This document shows, one piece after another, positions 38,201 to 48,799 of a DNA stretch of 64,000 nt (the stretch's first letter is position 1; every line of letters begins with the position of its first letter). The notes under the pieces are model-generated. The model searched no databases, was not told the origin of the DNA, and was given only the letters and a program-made list of their open reading frames with translations. Both the position numbers and the translations under genes were made by a program. This DNA is from Euwallacea fornicatus (taxonomy: Eukaryota > Arthropoda > Insecta > Coleoptera > Curculionidae): the NCBI RefSeq assembly GCF_040115645.1, contig NC_089557.1, forward strand, positions 2,480,001-2,544,000, read 5' to 3'.

Positions 38201-41200
38201 TTAAAGCCTTAAAGAAATTGCTGATTTCGACCCCATTCACCAAATATACACATTAAAGTCACCGAACGGTGGAGAAAACATTGAAAAACCCATCGCTAAT
38301 GCGAAGATTGATTCTTTGGGCGAAAGGGTGCCACTCGGCGGTTTTAAAAAATAGGACAAAATGAAATAATAATCATGCGATGATCTCTGTTCGAATCACT
38401 GAATCGGACTGTTTGATTGCCTCTATTGTGCCTTTTCCATTGTGTTGTCTTGTTTTGATACAAAGCAATCAGACCTCAGAACCGGGTTGTCAGCCCGTAA
38501 TTGGCGCATCAAATCGCTGGAAAATTGCCATAGAAAATTATCCCTTAAAAAAGGGATTATGCGGAGGATTATTAATTTCACCCTAAATCGATTTTGCATG
38601 CGTAGGTCTAAATATAGTCCCCCAAGGCGATTTTAGAGACCGCCACGAATTAATACAAAAGCAAGGCGATAAAATCTATCTTTCATCGCACCGAAAATGG
38701 GAAATGCACGAATAATTCCGAAAAAACCTCTAAAATTAATTGAGTAAACTTGACTATTTAGGAACCTCGAGAAGGGTCCCTATAATTACTTTCATTTCTC
38801 CCTAATAAACATTGTTATCTCCCCTTTCTCCAAAAATATTTATTTCCATGTAAACATGCCGTCAAATTTACGGAAAGTATTTCAACTTCCGTGTTTTCGA
38901 ACGGTTTCAGATATTCTCGTTTCTCTTTCTGGTAGATTTGGTTGATGCGAGAGAGAAAGTATCACGAGGCGTCTCTTTAGGGATTGCCACTGTCCATCAA
39001 CTTGATACATCATTGTAGCTGGAAAAGTTTCACTTGGAAAGGGAGGTTTTGTAAGAAGATTCTCACGTACTTTACCTCAGAGAGCGGTAAAATTCCATTA
39101 TAGCCATTACTCACTAGACAATACATAAAGTTCTAAATCCTTTTTGGCATTAATAATGAAGGAGCATCAGTCTGAGAGGTTTGAAAAAATTGTTGTCAAA
39201 ATGGCGAAGGCAATTGTTAAGACATCGAGACAATTAGGTTGGATAACAATTCGATAAAATATAGCAAAATTTTACATTAATGAACTTTTATTGCTTCGTT
39301 AGTTGACTGACCTGACAGAGATGGGCCTCTCTAACTCAAGTCGTTAAATTAGAGTAATTTTGAATGTTCATAATTAACCTCAACTGCCGTTTTCTTATAA
39401 ATATAAACATAAGTTTTGCAGACGCCACCACCAATCGGTTACGTGATCACAACCTTGAAGTCACGAATGGACAATGTTTTAATTTTTTTTTTGACTAACC
39501 TGAGCTGACTGAATGCAGAACTCTGTATTCATATTCATATTTAACCAAGAGTAGCCATAGCACCATTATGTGCCGGCGGCCAGAAGTAATGCCCCTGCAC
39601 CAGTAACAATAACGTTGACCAAATACACTTATTTAAGGAGCTAAAATTAAGGGCAAGAGAACGTGGTTCAAAATCTATTTTCCAATCCCTTGCCTGCCCT
39701 ATATTGGCAACATCCATCATTAAACGATTAACTTAACACCAGTAATTAATTCCGCTGCAGTATTTTACTTGGTTTGAGCTAAGCGTAATTGCTTTTCACT
39801 CAATCAGTTGAATCCCCCTTGTTTTTTTTTTTATTTTGGAGTCATTAAGGGTGCCGTTTTTTACGATATGTCAAAGGAAAAAAGCCAGAAAAAAATATTT
39901 CGGACAAAGGCTATTCAAAAAGTTTTCTTGAAACAAAGTTCTTTCAAGTGTCATTAAACTTCTAGCGTCAATATGCTATGTTTGTGGATATATAGACTCC
40001 ATTCTTACGCTTTTAAGTTGGTTTTTACGGCTGTATAGTAAATTTGTCTTTGCTCAAGCTTAAGTGCCCTTAATAAAACAGCAAATAGGCGCTATTAAGC
40101 TTGGTCGAACAAATAAATGAACGTTAAATCGAGAACACTTCCAAATTTTGTAATGCCTGACATTACACATAGCGAACACGCAAACTTCTAGATGATGAAG
40201 ATTTAACTCTTTTTGAATTTAACTTATACGTACGTATATTCAGAACGTCATAACGACTTTAAAATCTTTACCAAATTGTCCAGAACTCGGCCGTAGAAAA
40301 AATGGCAACATAGCACCATTCTTTTGTCTCACCGTGAAGCAACACGCCGGCCTCAATGTCGTGACGTAATTCGCAGGCCTTCAATGGTCGTGCTTGTTGT
40401 CAAACGTTGTCGGTTTTGCTTATTTTTAATGAAACTTTGTAGAGAGAATAAAGTGATTTCCAGAAGCTCAGACAAAAGGTCTTATACATGAACATTTCCG
40501 TGCTTGCACGAATAAAATTAACCATTGTCAGCCATCTGACTTATGCTCCTAAAACTACTGCCGCTTAAATTAAACTAAGGAAGAGAACTTCCCATTCAGC
40601 TCACTCACTTGCGCTATCCGGGACTTCCACAGAAGTGATCAAACTCTTAATCGGTTCTGTACGAACAAAAATTACTCCGAACGTTTTTAACCTCACACCA
40701 ACGATTCGGCGCTTTAATTTCCGGATTAACCTGCAGCGAATTTATTGCACCAGGAAATAGACAAAGATTTATCACAGGAAGATCTTTCAATTTCGTCCCA
40801 ACTTCGCCAACTGGGTCGCATATTGCTGGCCCCTGGTTTGGTTTAACTTATGGCCCGACTATGAATAAGAGTCTTCTAATATTGCGTCACTCTTGCGGCA
40901 TTAACATCGTTATGCGAGTCGGTACTTCACCGACTGAAACGAGCATTTTATTCGGATTCAATTTGGGTTGTGCGTGGCTGAATACACATAACAAAGTACG
41001 AAGAATAGCTCCACAAAGCCGGCATTAATATTTCATAAGGTTTGCGTGGAAATTTACATAAAAAAACGTCATCTTTAGGTTTGTCCGCAGTATTTCCATG
41101 AAAAGTTTGACGCACGCAGAGAAAAAAATAATTTACCGCTTTGGACTGTTTCTTGCAAAATATCTCCTCGAGAATCTCTAAATGTCCGTCTTGTCATCAT

Positions 41201-44068
41201 TTCATAGCAGTTTTTATACATCTTTATTCAAGCAGTACTCAAATCCATACTACAATGCTCCACATAATTGATTTATTTCCATAACATCAACATTTTCCAG
41301 TCAAAAAAGGCATCTCGCTGATTTCACTATATTTTGCCGATTTTGACTGTCATCCAAATTTCAGCTTTGAAATACGATTTAACTTTGGAATTTTAATCGT
41401 TTATCGAGGTAAAGATAGCTTTAGGAGCGATTTGCCTATAAATTTCACGAACAGATTAAACGGGAATTTATGGGCGGAAAAGATGCAGAGAGCATCTCTA
41501 GCTGTGTGTGATATCTGTGTTTCAAATCGGCCTTCAAAGCGCGTGAAGTTGATTTGCTATGTGTAGTCGCTTGATACGGTCCTGTTTTCTAATTAGATTT
41601 TCTGAAACATTCACCAAAAGTGAATACCAAAATTATAAAACGGAAATTCGTAGGCAAATCTGTTGAGAAAAAAAACTGACCCATTTTTGGATAGATTGAT
41701 TGATAAGCAGCGACAACTCAATTTAGTTTGACTTGAACTTTTGAGGTTTATGCTGCTACTTAGTAAAATAGGATACCCTTGGTTTCTAGACAAATTGGTG
41801 TATTAGAAATTTAATTTCCGGAAATTGCTAATTGCCCCAATTTTTACCATTCCGCCATCGAACCACAGGAGAAAAATAGTAAAAGATGAGTAGATGGCAT
41901 TACTGGCAGATAAAATTAAACCTGGTTGAAGCAAGGAAACACTAAAAAGGAACTTGTAGGTATTTAATTTTCTCGAGCTTATTGTTAATTTTTACCTCAT
42001 AATTGCAACATGAATTTATTATGAATTGATGAAAGTTCGTGCTAAGTTTGAATTACTTAATTTCGCCTTATTAAAATTTAAAATGGCAATTTATAAGAGG
42101 TTTTAATAGAACTGGGGAAGGCGACAAATAACTCCGTGGAATTTTTCGCTAAAAAAGTTAAATACATTGACAAGTAATTTATCCATTTCTGATTGATAAA
42201 GTGAAGACTGTAGATGTCTCGTATTTTCTATTTTCCAAGTAACGCAGAAAACAGTATTTATCTTAGTTAATGAATGGTGTTTCATTATTGCACCCTTAGG
42301 AGAAAACAGGAGCGATAATATCTCTGGCACTATAAGTATAAGCAAAGACAAATAATAACCAAAGGCACCTTGGGGAATTTATATAGGCAAAATTAATCTT
42401 GAGGGCAAAAGTTATTTACCGTTATGTGAGCTGCCATAGGAAGCATCAAAAATTTTAGCTTAGAATTAAAATCCACAATCCCTCATGGGAGGAAAACGTA
42501 CAAACTAATTCCTTTTCGCTAAACCCTCCTTTGTACGCTTTCAACATTAATCATCCCCTTTTCTAATTTCGAGAGCTATAATTAGTTAAAAACCACCCTA
42601 AGAAGGAAATGAAGCAAACACGTCGTCTAAAATTAAACCTCAGCAATACGAATATCATACAAAGAAGTAAAATTACCATATATCTCAACAAAATCACAGA
42701 TGACGCAAAACATGGACGTGACTTCGGGCATTAAATCTCCCTTAAGGGCTCGTTAGGAGACCTTAAATTATGCTGCGGATCTTATAATAGACTTATATGG
42801 ATTTTAAGGGTCCTGAAGATTAAACCAGCTACCTGACAATAGTATCGCATTTTATTTTCAGGGGCTTTCAGGCTTTATGACGTGGATAACGACGGATTCA
42901 TCACGAGGGATGAAATGTACAACATTGTCGATGCCATTTATCAAATGGTGGTGAGTATGAAGTAATAAAAACAAAGGTGGAATTTTTATGAGTTTATGGA
43001 GGAAGTCAATGGCAATAAATACCAGTGTATCATAACCTGTTCGGTCGTTTCTACTGACGCTATCAGTTCCGCCTCTTTGGCCAAACAGTTTTGGCCGTAA
43101 TTCCTATTCAAAGTTTAGACTATTCAGCAATTCTATTGATTGGGTTTGAAAATTAATGACTTTTCAAAACGAAAAAGATAACTTATTTACTGAACAAAGT
43201 CACCAGCAACGATTTGAACTGGATTTACAGTTAAAACCTTATGACCTAATTTTCCTTTAGGTGTTCTATCAAGAAATTGAAGACTTGATATTAATAGAAT
43301 GTGTTAATTTAATTCTCCCTCTCCTTTGACATATATACAAGGTCTCTCACCTTAGGAGATTCGACGGGGTACCCCGTCATTATTGAAGTTAATCACATAC
43401 ATATGCAAAGTGTCCCTGAAGTACGTAGTCAAACTTCAGGAAGTGGTTCTGTACATAAAACGGTACTAGAAATGTAGGGTAGAACATTTCGGGGTACTCG
43501 GCCTCTTTTAAGGAAATTAAATTTTTTTTATTTTCGAAGACTTCTCGTGTTCTGTAATCCAACTACCCTGGGATGGAATTTTTTTTTTATTCGGAATTTT
43601 AGGCTTTCTCCGCATTTTCTCTATCCACCAGAATATCAAGAAAGTGAATTCTTACATACTTTTTCTTCAAAATTCTTACATTTATGAAGTTATTACCAGA
43701 ACTGCACTACACACTTAAATCCCGTCGATCAGAAGGCAGATTTTATTTCTCGGTTATGTAACGACTTAAAAACAGGGAAACTTTATCCCCAAATAAGGAC
43801 ATATCGTTCTCTTCACACGGCGCCATTTTGTTTAGTGTTCTTGTTCAGCACCATCCGTACATAAAATCGATTATCAGATTAATACGTGAACTATTTTATT
43901 TAGGGCCAGCAACCCTCGGAAGACGAAAACACCCCTCAAAAGCGGGTGGACAAGATCTTCGATCAAATGGATAAGAACCACGATGACAGGCTTACCCTTG
44001 AGGAATTCAGAGAAGGTTCTAAAGCCGATCCCCGCATCGTGCAGGCGCTAACTTTGGGGCCCGAATAG
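26245..44068 (+). CDS. Frq: Frequenin / neuronal calcium sensor 1, exons 2-7 (5' partial)
   Basis: An EF-hand Ca2+ sensor of presynaptic terminals that regulates neurotransmitter release and excitability. Exons: 26,245-26,269, 29,748-29,796, 29,937-30,026, 34,743-34,821, 42,862-42,950, 43,904-44,068; all are GT-AG and all phases close, giving 164 complete residues plus the end of a split Phe codon. Order of motifs: TEKEIRQWHKGF, degenerate EF1 with CPNG (non-binding, as in the family), EF2 loop DENNDGSIEFEE, EF3 loop DVDNDGFITRDE, EF4 loop DKNHDDRLTLEE, tail ending ALTLGPE. The exon for the myristoylated N-terminus (about 21 residues) was not found and probably lies upstream of the window. 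EF4 is odd: the near-invariant loop Gly is Asp. Introns are large (up to 8 kb) and full of transposons. Family identity is very secure. Confidence 0.95.
28595..29166 (+). mobile_element. Tc1-type element remnant with about 30-bp inverted repeats
   Basis: The left end (TACTCAGTTTCACATGAAAT, continuing GCACCGCCCA) and the inverted right end (CACCCATTTTCATACGAAAT, continuing TCACCACCCA) match over about 30 bases. TA flanks both sides (28,593-28,594 and 29,167-29,168). The corresponding place in the sister repeat unit at about 27,747 (CTCCATAAATTCG) lacks the element and shows the empty TA site. The inside encodes only the C-terminal part of a transposase, so most of the element was lost. Confidence 0.8.
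28640..29035 (+). pseudogene. C-terminal fragment of a Tc1 transposase
   Basis: Decayed pieces in changing frames read like the end of Tc1 transposases. A stretch like YLEQAQLETSPWPARPPDLS corresponds to the family's WPA.SPDLSPIEHVWD motif, followed by IEHL, then NEIPQEDIDHLLLNMHRR and a terminal TRY. The N-terminal DNA-binding half and the first two catalytic Asp are missing or unreadable. It lies inside the inverted repeats of the 28,595-29,166 element. Confidence 0.75.
31437..31456. repeat. 20-bp perfect palindrome, copy 1
   Basis: GTGATCTATATATAGATCAC is a perfect palindrome. A second exact copy is at 33,090-33,109, and both are followed by TGGG in the same orientation. The second abuts the right inverted end of the piggyBac-type element; this one lies about 115 bases inside the left end. 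They may be subterminal transposase binding sites. Confidence 0.8.
31486..32770 (-). mobile_element. Intact mariner transposon (1,285 bp)
   Basis: Perfect 29-bp inverted repeats lie at 31,486-31,514 and 32,742-32,770; each begins TTAGGGGTACAAATAAGTTT and ends CCGCCGTTT. A TA target duplication flanks it (31,484-31,485 and 32,771-32,772). The single gene inside is an uninterrupted 345-codon transposase. Identical repeats and an intact gene mean a young insertion that may still be active. It is nested in the piggyBac-type element. Confidence 0.95.
31562..32599 (-). CDS. Mariner transposase, intact, 345 aa
   Basis: This catalyses cut-and-paste transposition at TA sites. Its length equals that of the Drosophila Mos1 transposase, and the catalytic D,D34D triad falls at D156 (TGDEKW), D249 (LHDNARPH) and D284 (YSPDLAPSDYHLF), the same numbers as in Mos1. 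The N-terminal third holds two helix-turn-helix DNA-binding regions with a GRPK hook at about 67-70. WVPYEL at 119-124 is the family's WVPHEL linker motif, and the protein ends LPERWEKVVAVDGQYFE. No stop or frameshift interrupts it. It is closest by eye to the Mos1-like (mauritiana) branch; the subfamily is uncertain. Confidence 0.95.
   Translation of the reverse strand: MSSFVPNKRHLRELLIYFFNLKKSAAEAHRLLVEAYGEAALSERSCREWFHKFKNGEFNVEDKGRSGRPKTYEDTELEVLLEEDSSQTQKELALTLEVTQQAISHRLKMLGMIQKQGNWVPYELKPRDVERRFCMSEMLLARHKTKGFLHRVVTGDEKWIHYDNPKKKKSWGPPGHVSTSVAKSNIHGKKLMLCIWWDQLGVVYYELLKSNETITGTSYRTQLMRLSRALKEKRAHYYSRHDKIILLHDNARPHVAAPVKTYLETLNWGVLPHPPYSPDLAPSDYHLFRSMAYGLSEQRFTSYEDTKNWVDSWIASKDEEFFRRGIRMLPERWEKVVAVDGQYFE
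32898..33050 (-). pseudogene. piggyBac transposase C-terminal cysteine-rich domain remnant
   Basis: Fifty codons ending at TAG (32,898-32,900) read, in order, LCRWLSMQRE, then FCDKYNV, TLCTLCFPNWHNK. The spacing F-C-x3-N-V-x-L-C-x2-C-F-x3-H is the terminal zinc-binding domain of piggyBac transposases. A TGA closes the frame just upstream and the rest of the transposase is gone. Some usual cysteines are replaced, for instance CRW where CRxC is common. Confidence 0.75.
33090..33109. repeat. 20-bp perfect palindrome, copy 2
   Basis: An exact copy of the palindrome at 31,437-31,456, directly beside the right inverted end of the piggyBac-type element. Confidence 0.8.
34822..42861. other. 8-kb frequenin intron, no gene recognised
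   Basis: This separates the exons encoding EF2 and EF3. Short open frames (for example 36,366-36,728) show no motifs. One diverged repeat pair was seen: about 36,025-36,110 and 40,305-40,385 share AACATRGCAYCRTTCTTTTGT and GTCGTGACG-like blocks in the same orientation. Confidence 0.5.
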
Positions 44069-47000
44069 CATAAGGAAGATGGCATTAGGCCTGATCCAGT
44101 ATGACGTAGCAACGGTTAGACATAACGGACTTAGGTTGAGTCAATTTGAGGCGGTTCGAGAAGTATTAGGGGGCTGAACTCCGACTTTTGAGAGTTTTGT
44201 TGTGTTGGAATGGTGCGTTTGTTTTAACAAGTTATTTTTAACTAGATAAACATATAGGAAATATATGATAATTTAAATGCCAAAGGATGACTTCGTCTAT
44301 ATTGTGATAAAGAGCCCTTTCGCCACGTTTCGGCTTAAGTGTTGCAAACTAGAAATAGAACGTGAGCGGCAAATGCCACCCTCATTAAGAGATATATATG
44401 GATTTCCTACTTACAAGTCATTGATAAAAGGTTTTTAACATGTTTCACTCTGTATGCGTAATTTTCTAGAATTATTTCTAGTTTGCGAAAAGTTTTTATG
44501 ACAAAAATTTATTCTTAGTCGCACAGTTTAGGATTAAGACTGCGCATACAGTGGCTTTACTAGATTCTAAGAGTTAAAGATTGCAATAAAGTTTAAAAAT
44601 ATAATGTAAATAAACGTCGTTGCACGTGCAGTTGCGTATTTTTAAAACAAATTTTGTGCCACGGGCAGGTTGTTCGGTGTCTGACACCCAATAAAATTGT
44701 CTTCTTCTTGACACATAACATAGGAATCAACCTTTCTCTAACAAAGCATACGGCACTGGAGCATGAACATGCAGACAATCACTTTTTTATGTTTATGCTA
44801 CTGACGGACTAAATTATTAAGATATCGCTTAACAATAGCTTATGCTGTGTTCGTTGAGAAAATGGTTGTATTAAATTATTGAAGGGAAAATAACTAAAAC
44901 CAAAAAAAAAAAACTTTCTATATTCCTGGATCTACTGGTGCGGATAACTTGATATCTGCACCTATAGATGGAGATACAAATCCGCCTCGTTTGTAGCGCC
45001 ATCTATTTATTGCATACACCTTCAGATATTTTATGCAACTGTGACTCCCTAATACCCAATATAAAACATTATCCTACTATTATTGTAAAGTACTCATTTC
45101 TCCATCTTGCAGTTTACTCTCCGTGCGGAAACGCTGTAAATTTTAGACGTTATTTCCATGCCACGAAAGTAATCAAATAGGGAATTGATTAGGAATTATA
45201 TTGTAAGCTTCAAGTTCAAAATCTCGTACATGTAGTGAGGTATTATTTAAGCATAATTGTATATATAAATTTGTATATAAATTGGATTATTATTGAAGTT
45301 ATTATAGTCCCATATATCTATTCTACTCCAGAAAAACAGCAGTTTTATGTACCCTCGGCTGTATAAAATGATGATTCACAATATTCGATAAAATATGTAT
45401 TCATCGATCCACATACAGCCAGCCATTCATCACCAGATTCAATAAACTTTAAACGTAAAAATATTAATAAATAATAAAGGAATAAACATCAATCAGTAGC
45501 AGGTTTGCGATTAAATAAAGCTGTACCTCTGGAACCTGAATAGGAGTATTTTAACAGATTTTTAAGCTTTATGAGGGCCTAAACCAAGTTAACAAATATG
45601 ATATGATATATATTATACATTAAATACCACCAGTGTCGAGTCAATTAAAACATTCCTCATTGACAAGAAATATATATTTGCACACAGTGTATAATTTTCC
45701 TTAAAAGTTAAGTATGTGCTTGCCAATATTTGATTAAGGCTTTGATGTATTTCATTCACTTTAGAATCTAGAGCATGTGCTATCCTTTAAGTTCTAACTT
45801 TCTGTGATAAGTACAATCATATAACGCAATAACAAAAATGCTGTGTGTCTTAAATTTGTTGATGTTCGTCGATATTCAAAGTGGCTCAAAATTCGACAAT
45901 TAGTGTTCTACAAACCTAATTAATCGAATAACTCTACTGTGGGGGAATTTTGGTCCGCATTGTATATTATGTCTGATAAGCGATTTAAATAAAACTGTGG
46001 TAGTCTTTTATTTGCTGTTTTCAAGGAGATGCAGGATATACTTTGTGTTTATTTTGTTAACGATTCAATTTATAATATGTATTAAATATAATAAATATGC
46101 ATTATTGCGTAGACAGCCATATTTTAGAACAGCTAATAAAGTTCAAAATACTAATTGAAAGTGTAATACGTTAAGTTGGTTTTATAATAAAATCAGTGTA
46201 CAAAAATATGAAACCGAGAAATATTAATAAAAATTTTAACGTTACATACAATTTTTTTATTGGGAATTATTATAAAGACAAAAAATAGTAGAAAATGGTT
46301 ATTTGAAGAAAGGGGAGTCCCATGATTATGTAATAAGATCCATCAATAACGCACTGCCTAAGTCAAATGATTTATAATTGATTCATTCTTGAGAAGATGT
46401 CACACAATACTACAGTTCTGATAATGGCATATGCATAGGTATTAGAAATCATGAACTTTCTTTCGTAACCGCCCCTCATTGGTCCTGTTATTGCCACATT
46501 AAAATCAAGTAAAAATTCTTCCCAAGAGTCAATAGTTCAGTAATGACTACGAAAACGAAAATATTTACTCATGGCCAATAACACCTTGGAGGCTTATATA
46601 CTGCTAACCTTGATCTAAGCTGTTTATTGACTATTTCACAAATATATGCAAATTACCCAGTTGTTTATTTTCCGTTTTTTACACAGTGAAAACAAATTAA
46701 TCATATTTCTGTTTGTTTGTTTCTTCGCATGCAATTTGTTCATCTATAAAGTTTTCCTTCTCCATATTGTCCAGAACAAGCATTAAGCAGTATTAAAAAA
46801 AATTAAAAAAGGAGAAATTAAAACAAAATAACAAAAACACATTTAACGTATATACAGATTTATCTGAACTGCCCTTTCTTTCGTTATCCATTTGATAAAG
46901 AATCAAACAACTAAGCAAAATTTTTCGCATATAGCTGGAAATACATTTAAAAATTGTCCATTTTCTCTTAAATCTCGACAAATTTCGTTCTAAATATAGC

Positions 47001-48799
47001 ATAAAATCTGAAATTAACTTCATCGCACGAAAACGTGTAATTTAACTAATCTTACCCAGAAGGCCCTTATGGCACTCTTTCATCCCTACTAGAGTCTAAA
47101 ACGAAAACAATGCGCAATTAGTGCGATTCTACATATGAATAAAAGCGCCCATTAAATTCCGCGAGTAAATATTTACATTATTTTAATTTACAGCTTGGTT
47201 GCACTCAGATACAAGGCAGTATATGTTATCAGAATGTCGAACTCTATTGTAGTATATAGACGTATATTGGTATTCCATAGTGTTATCTACGCGTGAAAAT
47301 TAACTAAACGTGTGTGAAAAGGAACCTTGTGGTTGAAGTGCGGAATATACTTATTACGTGCCAATAGCGTAAGTACCTACTTATCCAAACAAAATTGGAA
47401 AGGAACCAGAAATAAATCAAACCCACTTGAGAAATGAGAAGCAGCCAGGTGCACCTACTAGTAAAAATCAATTGACTCTTTTACGTGCATTCGATAAATT
47501 AAGAAAGTGCAATTGATCTCCTAAAGGAAAATAGCAAGAAGCACTGCGCGTTATCTTTAGGCGTTTAGCCCCAAAAATCAATGATTCCCGCAAACTGGGG
47601 TGGTGGTGGATTGCAGGCGAAAGTTCCTGCGCAAATTAAACGGGGATAGCTATAATCCGCACCCGGTAAACTGATATTTTGGGGGCTCAAAGGAGGAGTT
47701 CTCTCTTGAAAACGAACGAATATACGAGTCCCGCAATGTTTATATTCGACTCTTTATGTTAAAATTCAATAGTTATTTACTCCGGAGCTGGGGTTTGCTA
47801 ATAGACGCTGAAGGTTGGTAAAACAGTTTATTAAACTATTAAAAGACAATTCAGTTTGATTTAACCGATTAGTTTGAATTGGGAGATTAAACTCGAATGC
47901 GGGTATGCCCTCACATTGTGACATAATTTCTGTTTCCTTGCAGTCTACGCGCGTGATCTGGGCATATATTATCTAATCCGACCCTAATGATATCTTCAGC
48001 AAATAAAATTGCCTGAGGTTATTCAGATAAGATCTGAATGATGCTGAAGCGTTATTCTTTATGATATTCAAGTTTTAAGGTGAGCGAGTTTTTCTGATCG
48101 TACTTATGATAGATGGTCCAGAGAAAGCCAGATGTTGCGCATATGTTCGCGGGGGAATTCTTTTCTGTGAAAATGCGTTCAAAGTGCCATAAAACATAGA
48201 TTTTTAAACTCCATTAGCTAATGTAATTTTTGCACATTTTTAAAAACTGATTCGAAATTTTAGTGTTTTGTTTTTCTACTATTTTTATGTGTTACTTAGT
48301 TTTTGCTTTATCTCCCATGCTAATCAGGCCGTCAATTTGATTACCTCCTACGCACTCAATTACTGATGCTTTTCTAGTCCAAATTTATGATCACACGACG
48401 ACAAAAACACGCCCTGGGACACTTTACTACTTAAATAATCACGCACTATCCAAAAAGATCTGAATGACATCCAACACTGCCAAAAGGTTCTTAGGCGAAC
48501 TTGACCTCTTTGAAAACCATTACCACCAGCTTGGCCTATAAATTATAACGAGCCTTCGCCGACACCAACCATGTAGCTGATTTTTTAATCCTCAAACGAG
48601 TTTGTGTTTATATTAAATAGCAACCATTATCGCAGTGCCCACCAGCACGGTACTGGTAGACTTATTCTCTTCATTTTTTACCATTTCTATATATAGATCC
48701 GTTATTGATATGTTCCTATGCGTTACAGCCAACAACCGTGCAATTGCCACTTTAATGAGTTAACGAGCGTACCAAAGTATTTAACAATTGTTGCTGAAA
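44069..48799. other. Probable frequenin 3' UTR followed by AT-rich spacer
   Basis: No coding segment was recognised. AATAAA at 44,585-44,590 is a plausible poly(A) signal about 520 bases after the frequenin stop; further AATAAA motifs (for example near 45,440-45,490) could give longer UTRs. The DNA is very AT-rich to about 47,100. Confidence 0.45.
48688..48695 (+). promoter_or_regulatory. Candidate TATA box of the acyl-CoA synthetase gene
   Basis: TATATATA lies about 105 bases upstream of the ATG at 48,800. It is the only TATA-like site so placed, but in AT-rich DNA this is weak evidence. Confidence 0.3.
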
